From: Geomonas diazotrophica
Lineage (GTDB): Bacteria; Desulfobacterota; Desulfuromonadia; Geobacterales; Geobacteraceae
DNA: 64,000 nucleotides
Reading direction: 5' to 3'
Assembly (NCBI RefSeq): GCF_018919385.1
Contig: NZ_JAHLMF010000016.1
Coordinates: 44,658-108,657, forward strand
The notes below the pieces were generated by a model. It was given only the letters and a program-made list of their open reading frames with translations. It did no database searches and had not been told where the DNA came from. Positions 28,001-36,374 of this stretch are shown here, in pieces. Positions within the stretch are counted from its first letter, which is position 1. Each line of letters starts with the position of its first letter. Made by a program: the position numbers and the translations under genes.

Positions 28001-29473
28001 GTGCTGCAGAGAAGGGTTGCGCTCGTTCTTGCCACCGCAGTCGCCTTTGCCACCTTGGCGGGCACCACGCACGCCGCGTCCCCGGTCTTCGACGTGAACC
28101 GGGACTTCTACCCCTACTACCCCTCCCTCATCAAGTGGGACAAGTCCACCCTCGACTTCACCCCCCCCAGCGTCTGCCAGGGTTGCCACGAGAAACAATA
28201 CGAGGAGTGGACCGGGTCGGTGCACCAGCTCGCGTTCCAGGACCCGGTCTACCAGGGCGAGCTGAACAAGGCGGTGAAAGCGGTCGGCCACGAGATCTCG
28301 CGCCAGTGCGAGGGATGCCATTCCCCCGCCGGCGTGGTCACCGGTGAAATCAAGGGGCCGGGCAACGCGGGGCTGAGCGAGATGGCGCTGGCCGGGGTTT
28401 CCTGCGACATCTGCCATTCCGTGAGCGGCACCACGCACTGGCAGACCCCCTCCCACGAGCCAGAGAACGGCTCCTTCATCCTGGCGCCCGGTGCCGAAAC
28501 CAAGGACGGTCCGCGGTTCGTCAAGCGCGGGCCCTTCACGCCCAGTGCCGAGTGCGGGGGCGGCTTCCACGACTGCGTCGAGAGCCCCTTGCACCTGCAG
28601 GCCGATCTCTGCGCCTCCTGCCACCAGGTGTATCACTACGACGCCCACTTCCCGCTGGAGGCCACCTACCTCGAGTGGAAGCACGGCCCGTACGCCCAGC
28701 GCGGCATCCTCTGCCAGGACTGCCACATGGTGGAGCCCCAGGCATTCTTGAAGGCGGCGGACCAGTTCGCCAAGCCGCAGCGCGGCGAGTACCGTCACTT
28801 CTTCAACGGCGCCAACTACCTCCTTAGCTACCTTGCCGCCGGCGCCGCCAGGAAGGCCGGCAACCAGGAGCAGGCCGAGTCGTCGATGAAGCAGTACGCC
28901 ATGGCCGTGGACCGGCTCAAGTCGGCCGCGTCGGTCGAGATCATCCCGAACTACCACAAAGGGGAACTGACCGAACTGCAGGTACGTGTCAAGAACCTCC
29001 GCGCCGGACACAACCTCCCCACCTCGCTCACCAACGTGCGGCAGATGTGGCTGGAGATCGTCGCGAAGGACGAGGCCGGGAGGACCATCCTCAATAGCGG
29101 CCAGGCCGGTCTGGACGGCTCACTCCCGGCGAACGCGAGGCTCTTCAATTCCGACGGCATCGGTGAGGACTTCCACTTCGCCGTCGACCCCTGGGTGGTG
29201 ACCTCCTTCTCGCGCCACGACACCATCCCTCCCAGAGGGTACAAGGATGTGCATTACGGCGTCCCCCCGCTGAAGGGGGTGAAGAAGCTAAACGTCGAGG
29301 TGAAGCTGCGTTACCGCCAGGCCGACCAGAAGTTGGCAGAGGCGCTGCTCAAGGCGGTCCCCAAGGACATCGACCTGAAAAAAACCTATGGACTTACCGC
29401 GGTACCGCCGTTGCCCGTAGTCGACATGGCCGTGCAGAAGGTGGCCGTTACCCCGCGCCAGCCCGGCCGCTGA
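28001..29473 (+). CDS. Pentaheme cytochrome c, cytochrome c554-like family
   Basis: A 490-residue periplasmic protein with a GTG start, preceded by AAAGGAGG, and a signal peptide (TTHA/ASP). It has five CXXCH motifs (CQGCH, CEGCH, CDICH, CASCH, CQDCH) in the first 250 residues, then a beta-rich C-terminal domain carrying VRVKNLRAGHNLPTSLTNVR. The AGHxxP loop is conserved in multiheme cytochromes of the c554/hydroxylamine-oxidoreductase-related group. The same architecture is seen in the UGA-containing cytochrome at 8777-10126, where the UGA aligns with a Leu here. The electron partner is unknown. Confidence 0.85.
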   Translation: MLQRRVALVLATAVAFATLAGTTHAASPVFDVNRDFYPYYPSLIKWDKSTLDFTPPSVCQGCHEKQYEEWTGSVHQLAFQDPVYQGELNKAVKAVGHEISRQCEGCHSPAGVVTGEIKGPGNAGLSEMALAGVSCDICHSVSGTTHWQTPSHEPENGSFILAPGAETKDGPRFVKRGPFTPSAECGGGFHDCVESPLHLQADLCASCHQVYHYDAHFPLEATYLEWKHGPYAQRGILCQDCHMVEPQAFLKAADQFAKPQRGEYRHFFNGANYLLSYLAAGAARKAGNQEQAESSMKQYAMAVDRLKSAASVEIIPNYHKGELTELQVRVKNLRAGHNLPTSLTNVRQMWLEIVAKDEAGRTILNSGQAGLDGSLPANARLFNSDGIGEDFHFAVDPWVVTSFSRHDTIPPRGYKDVHYGVPPLKGVKKLNVEVKLRYRQADQKLAEALLKAVPKDIDLKKTYGLTAVPPLPVVDMAVQKVAVTPRQPGR

Positions 29474-29498
29474 TTCGCGCCGTCACCTGCCTCTCCAG

Positions 29499-29528
29499 AA
29501 AAGCCTCCGCATCCCGGGGGCTTTTTTT
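29499..29528 (+). terminator. Rho-independent terminator
   Basis: An 11-bp stem with one G-U pair (AAAAGCCTCCG against CGGGGGCTTTT), a 5-base loop and a continuing T run, 26 bp after the pentaheme cytochrome stop. Confidence 0.88.
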
Positions 29529-29631
29529 GTGCCTGCGGGTGCACGCCCCCTTGATCCGCCAGCCGGTTCTCTAACACCCGAAGGTATCGCTTTTTACCAT
29601 AACACCAACCGTTTGTATCGAAACAATCCGT

Positions 29632-29660
29632 TTGACTTATTTCCACCGCGAACATATAAA
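29632..29660 (+). promoter_or_regulatory. Sigma70-type promoter of the HgdB/HgdC-like pair
   Basis: TTGACT, a 17-bp spacer and TATAAA, 38 bp before the start codon at 29698. An imperfect TTTGT-N5-AACAA repeat just upstream could be an operator. Confidence 0.6.
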
Positions 29661-29697
29661 AATCCTCATTCTTTTATCTTTCGTGGAGAGACCTGTT

Positions 29698-30990
29698 ATG
29701 AACGACGCTTTTCAGGTGCATTCGGACCCGGAACTCTGGGAAGAGCTTGGCATGGACGTCGCCCGCTTCTCGGGCATGCCCGCGATGCTGACCGGCGCCT
29801 ACAAGAACATCTTCCTGTCGCAGCACAACCGCCCTGAAAAGATGTCGTATTTCGACGACATGGTCGCCAACATCCACACCGGGCGCATCAGGGAGATCCA
29901 CGATGCCAAAAAGGGGGGGAAGCCGGTCATCGGCACCTTCTGCGTCTACGTCCCCGAGGAGTTGGTGGTCGCCGCCGGCGGGATCTGCATCGGGCTTTGC
30001 GGCGGCGCCCAGGGCTCCATCGCGGACGCGGAGAAGATCCTGCCGCGCAACATCTGCCCCATGGTCAAATCCGCTTTCGGCTTCAAGGTCGGGAAGATCT
30101 GCCCCTATTTCCAGGTGGTCGACCTGGTTTACGGCGAGACCACCTGCGACGCCAAGAAAAAGACCTGGGAGCTTTTGGACCGTTACGTCCCGACCCACGT
30201 CATGGAGATCCCGCAGATGAAACGGGAGCGGGACAAACGGCTCTGGCTGGACGAGGTGAAGGATTTCAAGGCCGCCGTGGAACGGATCACCGACACCGTG
30301 ACCGATTTCGATGCTGTGGCCGCAGGGATCAGGACCATCAACGCGAAACGCTTCGCCCTGCAGAGACTGAACTCCTTGCGCCACCATAACCCCTCCCCCA
30401 TCAGCGGTAAGGACATGCTGCTTATCGAGCAGATCGCTTTCTACGACGAGCCGGTCCGCTTCGCGCAGAAGGTGCACGAGCTGTGCGACGAACTGGAGCA
30501 GCGCATAGGCCTCGGCGTCGCCGTGGCGCCGACGCCGACACCGCGCATCATGGTCTCGGGCACCCCGATGGCGCTCCCCAACTGGAAGCTGCACCACATC
30601 ATCGAGAGCGCCGGCGCCATCGTCGTGAACGAGGAGAGCTGCATCGGCACCCGCTACTACAAGGACCTGATCGACGAGGGGTCGAAGGACCTGGAGCAGC
30701 AGCTGGAGCGGCTTACCGAGCGCTACATGAAGATCGACTGCTCCTGTTTCACCCCCAACGACGACCGCATCGCCCAGGTGTTCAAGGAGTACGAGGCCTC
30801 CGGGGCGGAGGGGATCATCGATTACTGCCTCCAGTTCTGCCACACCTACAACATCGAGGCGGTGAAGCTCAGGGAGGCCTGCGAGGCCCGCGGCATCCCG
30901 TTCATGTCCATAGAAACCGACTATTCCCCGGACGATGCGGGGCAGCTCCAGACGCGCGTCGAGGCGTTCCTCGAGCAGATCAGGGGGTAG
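29698..30990 (+). CDS. 2-hydroxyacyl-CoA dehydratase (HgdB)/double-cubane cluster protein family
   Basis: A 430-residue cytosolic protein (ATG 29698, GGAGAG upstream) of the HgdB/FldB/YjiM superfamily. Candidate cluster cysteines lie in F-C-V-Y-V-P, I-C-P-M-V, I-C-P-Y-F, E-S-C-I-G-T-R and D-C-S-C-F, and DYCLQFCHTYN is conserved. True 2-hydroxyacyl-CoA dehydratases need two different subunits, but here one subunit is paired with an ATPase activator. That fits the double-cubane [8Fe-9S] proteins (YjiM/DCCP-type), whose natural substrate is unresolved. The activator follows 3 bp after the stop. Confidence 0.8.
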   Translation: MNDAFQVHSDPELWEELGMDVARFSGMPAMLTGAYKNIFLSQHNRPEKMSYFDDMVANIHTGRIREIHDAKKGGKPVIGTFCVYVPEELVVAAGGICIGLCGGAQGSIADAEKILPRNICPMVKSAFGFKVGKICPYFQVVDLVYGETTCDAKKKTWELLDRYVPTHVMEIPQMKRERDKRLWLDEVKDFKAAVERITDTVTDFDAVAAGIRTINAKRFALQRLNSLRHHNPSPISGKDMLLIEQIAFYDEPVRFAQKVHELCDELEQRIGLGVAVAPTPTPRIMVSGTPMALPNWKLHHIIESAGAIVVNEESCIGTRYYKDLIDEGSKDLEQQLERLTERYMKIDCSCFTPNDDRIAQVFKEYEASGAEGIIDYCLQFCHTYNIEAVKLREACEARGIPFMSIETDYSPDDAGQLQTRVEAFLEQIRG

Positions 30991-30993
30991 CCC

Positions 30994-31737
30994 GTGCAAG
31001 TGGGGATCGGTCTCGGCTCGCGCACCATCAAGACCGTCACCTTGAAGGGGGGAGCCGTGCTGCAGCGCCGCGTCGTGGAAAGCGGCTTTGAGCCGCACCG
31101 CCAGGCCCTTAAGATGCTTGGCGAACACCCGCAGGCGCGGGTGGTGGCGACCGGCTACGGGCGGCACCTGATGCAGCAGCACGCCGACCTCGACATCATC
31201 ACCGAGATCAAGGCCCATGCCCTCGGGGCGAGGCACCTCTTCCCGCACTGCCGTACCGTTCTCGACGTGGGGGGCCAGGACAGCAAGGTGATCCAGCTGA
31301 GCGAGGATGGACGCATCGTCAACTTCCAGATGAATGACAAGTGCGCTGCGGGGACCGGGCGCTTTCTCGAGATGATGGCGGTGTCCCTGGGCTACGGCCT
31401 GACGGATTTCGGCAGCGCCGCAGCAGAGGCCGACGCCGGCACCCCCATCAACAGCATGTGCGCCGTTTTCGCCGAATCTGAAGTCATTTCCCTGAAGAAC
31501 AGGGGCATCCCCCCTGCCGAGATCGCCCGCTCGGTGCACCTTGCCGTCGCCTCGCGGCTGGCGGCGATGGTCTCGAAGACCGGCGAGTGCCGCCATCTCG
31601 TTTTTACCGGCGGTGTCGCCAACAACACGACCCTGGTGGCGATGCTGGAGAATGCGCTGGGAGTGCCGGTGCTGGTTCCGGAGGATCCTTCCATAACCGG
31701 AGCGCTGGGTGCAGCCCTGCACGCGGGCTGCTCCTGA
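30994..31737 (+). CDS. HgdC/BadF-type ATP-dependent activator (reductase) of the HgdB-like protein
   Basis: A 247-residue ASKHA ATPase with a GTG start. The N-terminus G-I-G-L-G-S-R-T-I-K-T is the phosphate loop. The signatures VLDVGGQDSKVI and NDKCAAGTGRFLEMM are complete, and the second conserved Cys sits in S-M-C-A-V-F-A-E-S-E. The two Cys, one per monomer pair, hold a bridging 4Fe-4S cluster in the dimer. ATP hydrolysis drives low-potential electron transfer into the partner protein encoded immediately upstream. It completes a two-gene YjiM/YjiL-like unit. Confidence 0.87.
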   Translation: MQVGIGLGSRTIKTVTLKGGAVLQRRVVESGFEPHRQALKMLGEHPQARVVATGYGRHLMQQHADLDIITEIKAHALGARHLFPHCRTVLDVGGQDSKVIQLSEDGRIVNFQMNDKCAAGTGRFLEMMAVSLGYGLTDFGSAAAEADAGTPINSMCAVFAESEVISLKNRGIPPAEIARSVHLAVASRLAAMVSKTGECRHLVFTGGVANNTTLVAMLENALGVPVLVPEDPSITGALGAALHAGCS

Positions 31738-31800
31738 TACGTGAAACAGAGGATGTACGGGCTGCAATAGTCCGACAGAAAAAGGATAGGAGAGAAAAAG

Positions 31801-32241
31801 ATGAGAAGAGTGGTTTCACTGACCCTGGCTGTACTGTTCACCCTGACCGCGACGGCGGCCTTCGCCGGCAACCTTTTCGGCGGCAACTACCGCTACGTGG
31901 CGCCTGCCGACTTCAAGAAGTGGCTTGAGACCGGCAAGAAGGTGCAGATCGTCGACATCCAGGTGCCCGCGGAATTCCAGCAGCACCACTTCAAGGGGGC
32001 GGTGCAGACCAACGCCTTCCCGGTGAAGTCCGCCGAGGACAAGCAGAAGCTCGACCGTGTGCTGCCGCAGCTGACCGCTTCCCGCGAGGAGATCGTCATC
32101 GTCTGCCCCCGCGGCGGCGGCGGAGCCAAGAACACCTACGACTACCTGAAGGGGAAGGGTATCGCCGAGGCGCGCCTGCTGATCCTCGAGGAGGGGATGC
32201 AGGGGTGGCCCTACCGCGAACTGGTGGCGCAGGGCAAATAA
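31801..32241 (+). CDS. Periplasmic single-domain rhodanese-like protein
   Basis: A 146-residue exported protein (signal peptide ending AFA/GNL) with one rhodanese domain. The active-site loop is C-P-R-G-G-G-G, keeping the catalytic Cys and a Gly-rich anion cradle. A strong ribosome site (AGGAGAG) precedes the ATG and a strong terminator follows. It is probably a periplasmic sulfur or persulfide carrier. It shares only the fold with the ExtH-type lipoprotein. Confidence 0.8.
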   Translation: MRRVVSLTLAVLFTLTATAAFAGNLFGGNYRYVAPADFKKWLETGKKVQIVDIQVPAEFQQHHFKGAVQTNAFPVKSAEDKQKLDRVLPQLTASREEIVIVCPRGGGGAKNTYDYLKGKGIAEARLLILEEGMQGWPYRELVAQGK

Positions 32242-32269
32242 GACAGGGAGCCGAGGCTACCCTGCAACG

Positions 32270-32304
32270 GCCGCTTCTCTCCCGCGAGAGAAGCGGCTTT
32301 TTTT
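32270..32304 (+). terminator. Rho-independent terminator
   Basis: A perfect 12-bp stem (GCCGCTTCTCTC with its complement), a CCGC loop and seven T residues. It lies between the convergent rhodanese and helicase genes, and its T tract touches the helicase stop codon. Confidence 0.92.
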
Positions 32305-34714
32305 ATTGTTCCGGGTCCTGCGGCCGTGCCCAGAAGTCACCGACGTCCTTCAGTATCGCGCCCGACACCAGCTCCTCGGCGCGCGTCTCGAACCAGTCCG
32401 CCGGCATGGCGCTGCTGTAACCCTGTTCCAGGAATCGGTCGTCCATGAGCACGATGACGCCGCGGTCGGTCTCCGAGCGGATCACCCGCCCAGCGGACTG
32501 GATCGCCTTGGACATGGCCGGGATGGTGTAGGCGTACTCGAACCCCTTGCCGTAATGGCGCTGGTAGTAGGCGCGCATCTCCTCGCGCTCCAGGTCGTAG
32601 TTGGGCAGCGGCGGCCCGACCACGAAGGCGCCGATCACCATGTCGCCCGCGTAATCCACCCCTTCCGAAAGCGATCCCCCCTGCACCGCGAAGACCACCG
32701 TGGGCACCACCCCCGACCGGAGCTGCTCCAGGAACTCTGCGGTCCGCGCCCCCTTCATGCTCCGTTCCTGCCGGAGCACCTCGAAGCCTTCCGGAGCCCG
32801 GAACAGCTCGGCCACCCGCTCCAGGAAGCCGAAACTGGGGAAGAAGGCCAGGTAATTGCCCCGCCTGAGGGCGACGATCCGCGCCAGGGCATCGGCGATG
32901 CGCGCGTAGTTGCGCTCGCGCTGGGAATAGCGGGTGGAGACCTGCGGGATGATCAAAAGCTTGCGCCGCTCCGGGGGGAAGGGGCTCTGGAACTCGGACC
33001 AGCGCACCTCTTCCGGGTCGAGACCGGAGAGCTTGGCGTAGTACTCCATCGGCTTAAGCGTCGCCGAAAAGCCGACCACCTGCTGGTACTCGGCATAGCG
33101 CTCCCGGATCAGCTCGGATGCGTCGCAGCAGGTCACCTTGACGCTGCCACCCCCGCCGTGCGGCTGGTACGAGGTGAAGAATTCCTGGCGCTCCGAGCGC
33201 ACGGCGAATTCCAGCGTCTCGGTGAACTGCGACCAGTAGTAGCAAAGGCGCAGGACGGGATCCTCCTGCCTGATCTCAACGTCCGCCTCGAGGTAGCGGG
33301 ACAAAAGGGCGCGCAGCCTGCCGTCCAGCTCCAGGAAGGGGGCGAGCGGCGGCTCGATCCGGGAGGCTTTACCCCCGTCCCCCCGACGGCAGGAGAGAAC
33401 CGCCGCGACGCACTCCTCCAGGAGCTCGGCGGCCTCGCGCCGGAACGAAGGCGGCACCCCGGCCAGATCCTCGCGCATCCCCTCCAGGACCGCGCTGGAC
33501 AACCTCGGGGAGTAGTATTCCATGGCCCGGGAGGGGAGGTTGTGCGCCTCGTCGATCACGAGGTTCGGCTTGCCCACCTGGTCCACCGGGAGACCGGCGG
33601 CGCGCCCCAGCGCCGAGCGCGGCGCGAAGACGTAGTTGTAGTCGCAGATGACCACGTCGGCCAGCCTGGCGCTGTCGATCTGCAGCTCGAAGGGGCAGAC
33701 CTGGTACTCCTCGCCCAGCTGCCGGAAGTTGCGGCTTTTGAGGCTCCTTTTCTTCTCCAGCAGCTCCACCAGGCCGTGGCGCGCCACCTTCGCGTAGTAG
33801 TCGCGGGCGTACTCACAGTAGTCCGGGGTGCAGATCGGCTCGTTCTGGAAACAGATCTTGCTTTTCGCCGTGATGGTCAAGGACCGCAGCTTCGACCCCG
33901 CCTCGCGGAACCTGTGCACCGCGTCCTCGGCGACCTCGTGCTGGCTGTTCTTCGGCGTCACGTAGCAGACCGCCTGCCCCCGCCCGAGCGCCTCCCTGAG
34001 CACCGGGTGCAGGACCCCCACCGTTTTCCCCAGCCCGGTCGGCGCCTGGATCAACATGCGCCGCCCCAGCGCCATCCCCAGTTCGATCTCCTGCATGAGC
34101 TCCACCTGCCCCGGACGCGGCTTTTCGAAGGGAAAGGGGAAGGTCGCGGCCGCTTTGCGCCTGCGTTGCGCTCTCTTGGCGGCCCTGGCCGCCTCCCGGA
34201 CCAGTTCGTCCAGCCGGGCGTCGAGCCACCCCTGGTATTCTTCCAGGTCGAGCGTGATTTCCAGGTCCGCCGACTGGCCGTTGCGCGACGAGACCAGGTG
34301 GAAGGTGAGCCTGGGCACCACGCCGTGCTCCAGCCAATGGAAGTACCCGTAGGTGCAAAGCTGCAGGCAGTACGGTTCCTGGAGCGACCCGCCGGTCAGG
34401 CGCCGCTTCAGGTCCCAGAGGTTGAAGCAGCTCTTGATCTCCTCGATGCAGGTATTTTCGCGGCCGTAGACGCCGTCCATGCGCCCGTTGACCTGGAAGC
34501 GGAACCCGCCGCGCTCGAGCAACCGCCCCACCGGCACCTCGGCCTGGTAGGTCGGGTCGTCCTGCGCCCGTTTCCTCTGCACCCGCTGGTGGATCTCCTG
34601 CCCGTCGCTCGTGGAACGGTCGTAGCCCGAACGGGGCTCGATGCTCCCGGTGCGCGGCACGGGGAGAGCGAAGTAGCCAACCGGGATGTTGATGATGTCG
34701 CTTGCTGGTTTCAT
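32303..34714 (-). CDS. RecB-type nuclease fused to XPD/DinG-type DNA helicase
   Basis: An 803-residue protein with two parts. Residues about 40-125 carry RecB/Cas4-like nuclease motifs: His42, D80 in GRMDGVY, E92-x-K94 in E-E-I-K-S, and Q118-x3-Y122. Residues about 200-800 are an XPD/DinG superfamily 2 helicase: Walker A A-P-T-G-L-G-K-T near 225, four Fe-S cysteines between about 288 and 341 (ICF, ICT, DYC and CPFEL), DEAH near 388 and a late Q-S-A-G-R-V-I-R-S motif VI. The nuclease and helicase catalytic residues look intact. It probably unwinds and processes damaged or recombining DNA. It stands alone between unrelated genes. Confidence 0.83.
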   Translation of the reverse strand: MKPASDIINIPVGYFALPVPRTGSIEPRSGYDRSTSDGQEIHQRVQRKRAQDDPTYQAEVPVGRLLERGGFRFQVNGRMDGVYGRENTCIEEIKSCFNLWDLKRRLTGGSLQEPYCLQLCTYGYFHWLEHGVVPRLTFHLVSSRNGQSADLEITLDLEEYQGWLDARLDELVREAARAAKRAQRRRKAAATFPFPFEKPRPGQVELMQEIELGMALGRRMLIQAPTGLGKTVGVLHPVLREALGRGQAVCYVTPKNSQHEVAEDAVHRFREAGSKLRSLTITAKSKICFQNEPICTPDYCEYARDYYAKVARHGLVELLEKKRSLKSRNFRQLGEEYQVCPFELQIDSARLADVVICDYNYVFAPRSALGRAAGLPVDQVGKPNLVIDEAHNLPSRAMEYYSPRLSSAVLEGMREDLAGVPPSFRREAAELLEECVAAVLSCRRGDGGKASRIEPPLAPFLELDGRLRALLSRYLEADVEIRQEDPVLRLCYYWSQFTETLEFAVRSERQEFFTSYQPHGGGGSVKVTCCDASELIRERYAEYQQVVGFSATLKPMEYYAKLSGLDPEEVRWSEFQSPFPPERRKLLIIPQVSTRYSQRERNYARIADALARIVALRRGNYLAFFPSFGFLERVAELFRAPEGFEVLRQERSMKGARTAEFLEQLRSGVVPTVVFAVQGGSLSEGVDYAGDMVIGAFVVGPPLPNYDLEREEMRAYYQRHYGKGFEYAYTIPAMSKAIQSAGRVIRSETDRGVIVLMDDRFLEQGYSSAMPADWFETRAEELVSGAILKDVGDFWARPQDPEQ

Positions 34715-34863
34715 GTGGCCTGTTAGTCCCTTGATTCTCCGCCACTTTCTAATGACACCTCCTCTTTTGTCAAGCTAAGAATCCGGGGGGCGTTGCAATA
34801 ACTGGGCGAACGGGTATCCTCTTTTGCGTACCGTCTAATTACAGGCCCAAAGGAGACGAAAAC

Positions 34864-35148
34864 ATGAGAAGAGCCATTGCAGCAGCCGTTCTTTCGCTTT
34901 TCTGCGCCGGGTTTGCCTATGCCGCTGACGAGACCGTGGTGGTGCTCCCGGCGAAGAACGGCAACGTGACCTTCCCGCACAAGCAACACAAGGACATGCC
35001 GGAGATGAAGTGCACCAACTGCCACGAAACCGACAAGGGAGGGAAGATCGCGGCCCTTGGCAAGGACTGGGCGCACAGCACCTGCAAGGGGTGCCACACC
35101 GACAAGGGCAAAGGGCCCACCAAGTGCAACGAGTGTCATAAAAAGTAG
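34864..35148 (+). CDS. PpcA-family triheme cytochrome c7
   Basis: A 94-residue protein with a signal peptide (AYA/ADE) and a mature domain of about 72 residues. It has three CXXCH motifs (CTNCH, CKGCH, CNECH) and the VTFPHKQH segment that supplies distal His ligands, which is the hallmark of periplasmic c7 cytochromes of Geobacter. These shuttle electrons from inner-membrane quinol oxidases to outer-membrane conduits. Strong ribosome site AAAGGAG. A second copy lies at 39888-40160 and shares the motif LGKDWAHSTCKGCH, indicating duplication. Which of ppcA-E it corresponds to cannot be decided here. Confidence 0.9.
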   Translation: MRRAIAAAVLSLFCAGFAYAADETVVVLPAKNGNVTFPHKQHKDMPEMKCTNCHETDKGGKIAALGKDWAHSTCKGCHTDKGKGPTKCNECHKK

Positions 35149-35172
35149 CTCCTTTCCCGCCCGATCCACCCT

Positions 35173-35200
35173 CGGCGGGGGCCACGGCCTCCGCCGCTTT
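35173..35200 (+). terminator. Terminator-like hairpin after the first PpcA-type gene
   Basis: An 11-bp stem with one G-U pair (CGGCGGGGGCC against GGCCTCCGCCG), a 2-base spacer, then CTTT. The T tract is short, so this is tentative. Confidence 0.4.
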
Positions 35201-35248
35201 CATGCCAGCCCCCTAAGCAGAAAATCAATTAGAACCCCGCCCGCAACA

Positions 35249-35276
35249 TTGACATACTCTAATTTTTCGAGATAAT
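35249..35276 (+). promoter_or_regulatory. Sigma70-type promoter of the radical SAM cluster
   Basis: A perfect TTGACA, a 16-bp spacer and GATAAT. The first start codon is at 35412, so the transcript would have an untranslated leader of about 130 bases, long enough to hold regulation. Confidence 0.6.
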
Positions 35277-35411
35277 GAACTCGCTCGGGACTCCCCGCTT
35301 ATCATCTGTCGGCCGCCAACTACCTGTCCTGACTTGGCGCGCTTCACATGGCACGACAGGAACCGGGCTGCCAGGCTCTCCATTAAAGGTTGAGGCAGAG
35401 GAGATTCACTC

Positions 35412-35840
35412 ATGAAGGACCCTTTCCACGACCTGCACCACCACGAAACCGGAAGCACCTCCCATATAAGGCTCATCTCCGAGGGGGGGAGTTCGCACGC
35501 CAGGAGCCCCGAGCTGGTCTGCATCGACTCCATCCAGGCCACCCAGAACTGCACCACCGAGGCACAGCACACGGTCTTCCCCGCGGCCGTCGGTCCGGGA
35601 CCCGTGTTGCCCGAGAGCCCGGTCTGCACCCTTCCCCCCGAACATGCCGAGGCGCTGGACCGCGGGATCCTGCCCCCCCTGCTGCGCCAACGGCTGCAGC
35701 TGTTGAGCCTTCCCTTGAGTCCGGCTGCCGCGGTATCGGTTAAAGACCCTGGCAAACTGTGGCAGATCGCCGATGAGACCTCCTCCTACTCGGTCAGATC
35801 GATCGCCGCGCGCCTCGCTGTGTATGCGGAGTTGCGATGA
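35412..35840 (+). CDS. Candidate radical SAM substrate/partner protein A (paralogue of the next gene)
   Basis: A 142-residue protein (GAGGAG upstream) without signal peptide. It is clearly paralogous to the next gene: both have an H-[IL]-[RK]-L-[IV]-S-E-G-G start, two Cys exactly ten apart (C37 and C47), a third Cys (C72), then L-x-P-E-H-A-x-x-L-D-R-G and a C-terminal Y-S-[VI]-R block ending in a short conserved tail. The Cys-poor, hydrophilic first half and the following SPASM enzyme suggest a modified polypeptide or its carrier, but no leader/core boundary is visible. Confidence 0.7.
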   Translation: MKDPFHDLHHHETGSTSHIRLISEGGSSHARSPELVCIDSIQATQNCTTEAQHTVFPAAVGPGPVLPESPVCTLPPEHAEALDRGILPPLLRQRLQLLSLPLSPAAAVSVKDPGKLWQIADETSSYSVRSIAARLAVYAELR

Positions 35841-35926
35841 CCGCAGTCGTGAAGAGTCGCTGACTACCGGTGGCGCGGCAAGACGGCCCTCCGCACCCGG
35901 ATGCTATCCAATGAAAGGAGAGAGCG

Positions 35927-36349
35927 ATGGCCGAAGAAAAAACGGGTGGGGAGAACGGCGACAGCAGGCACCTGAAACTCGTCTCGGAGGGGGGCGGGGA
36001 TGCATCAACCCGGAGCGCGCAGTGCTGGTCGCCCGACCAGATCGTTGCGAGTTGCATCACATCCCAGCAGATGGAGAACTTCAGGGCCTACAACAACGTG
36101 TGCATGACCCTGCCGACCAACGACATGTACGTTTTCTCGCTGTCGCCGGAGCACGCGGGGGAACTGGACCGGGGGGAGATTCCGCACATCGTGCGGCAGG
36201 AGTTCGAGGCCAACGGCTCTGCGCTTTCCCCCGCGGCAAGACTCAACGTGCAGCACTCCGGCAGGGTCTGGTTCATCGTCGATCTGGACCGCAAGTACTC
36301 GATCCGGATGGTGCCGACCGGTTTGCTGGTCTACAGCGAGAGGCTATGA
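35927..36349 (+). CDS. Candidate radical SAM substrate/partner protein B (paralogue of the previous gene)
   Basis: A 140-residue protein (AAAGGAGAG upstream), tandem paralogue of the preceding gene. Conserved positions include RHLKLVSEGG, C33 and C43 (C-x9-C as in the other copy), C59, LSPEHAGELDRGEIPHIVRQEF and Y-S-I-R. Its stop lies 25 bp before the radical SAM gene, so the three genes form one operon. The conserved cysteines, present in both otherwise diverged copies, are the best candidates for thioether or metal chemistry. I do not recognise a named family with confidence. Confidence 0.7.
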   Translation: MAEEKTGGENGDSRHLKLVSEGGGDASTRSAQCWSPDQIVASCITSQQMENFRAYNNVCMTLPTNDMYVFSLSPEHAGELDRGEIPHIVRQEFEANGSALSPAARLNVQHSGRVWFIVDLDRKYSIRMVPTGLLVYSERL

Positions 36350-36374
36350 CCAGCGACCCAGCCGGAGAAACGCC

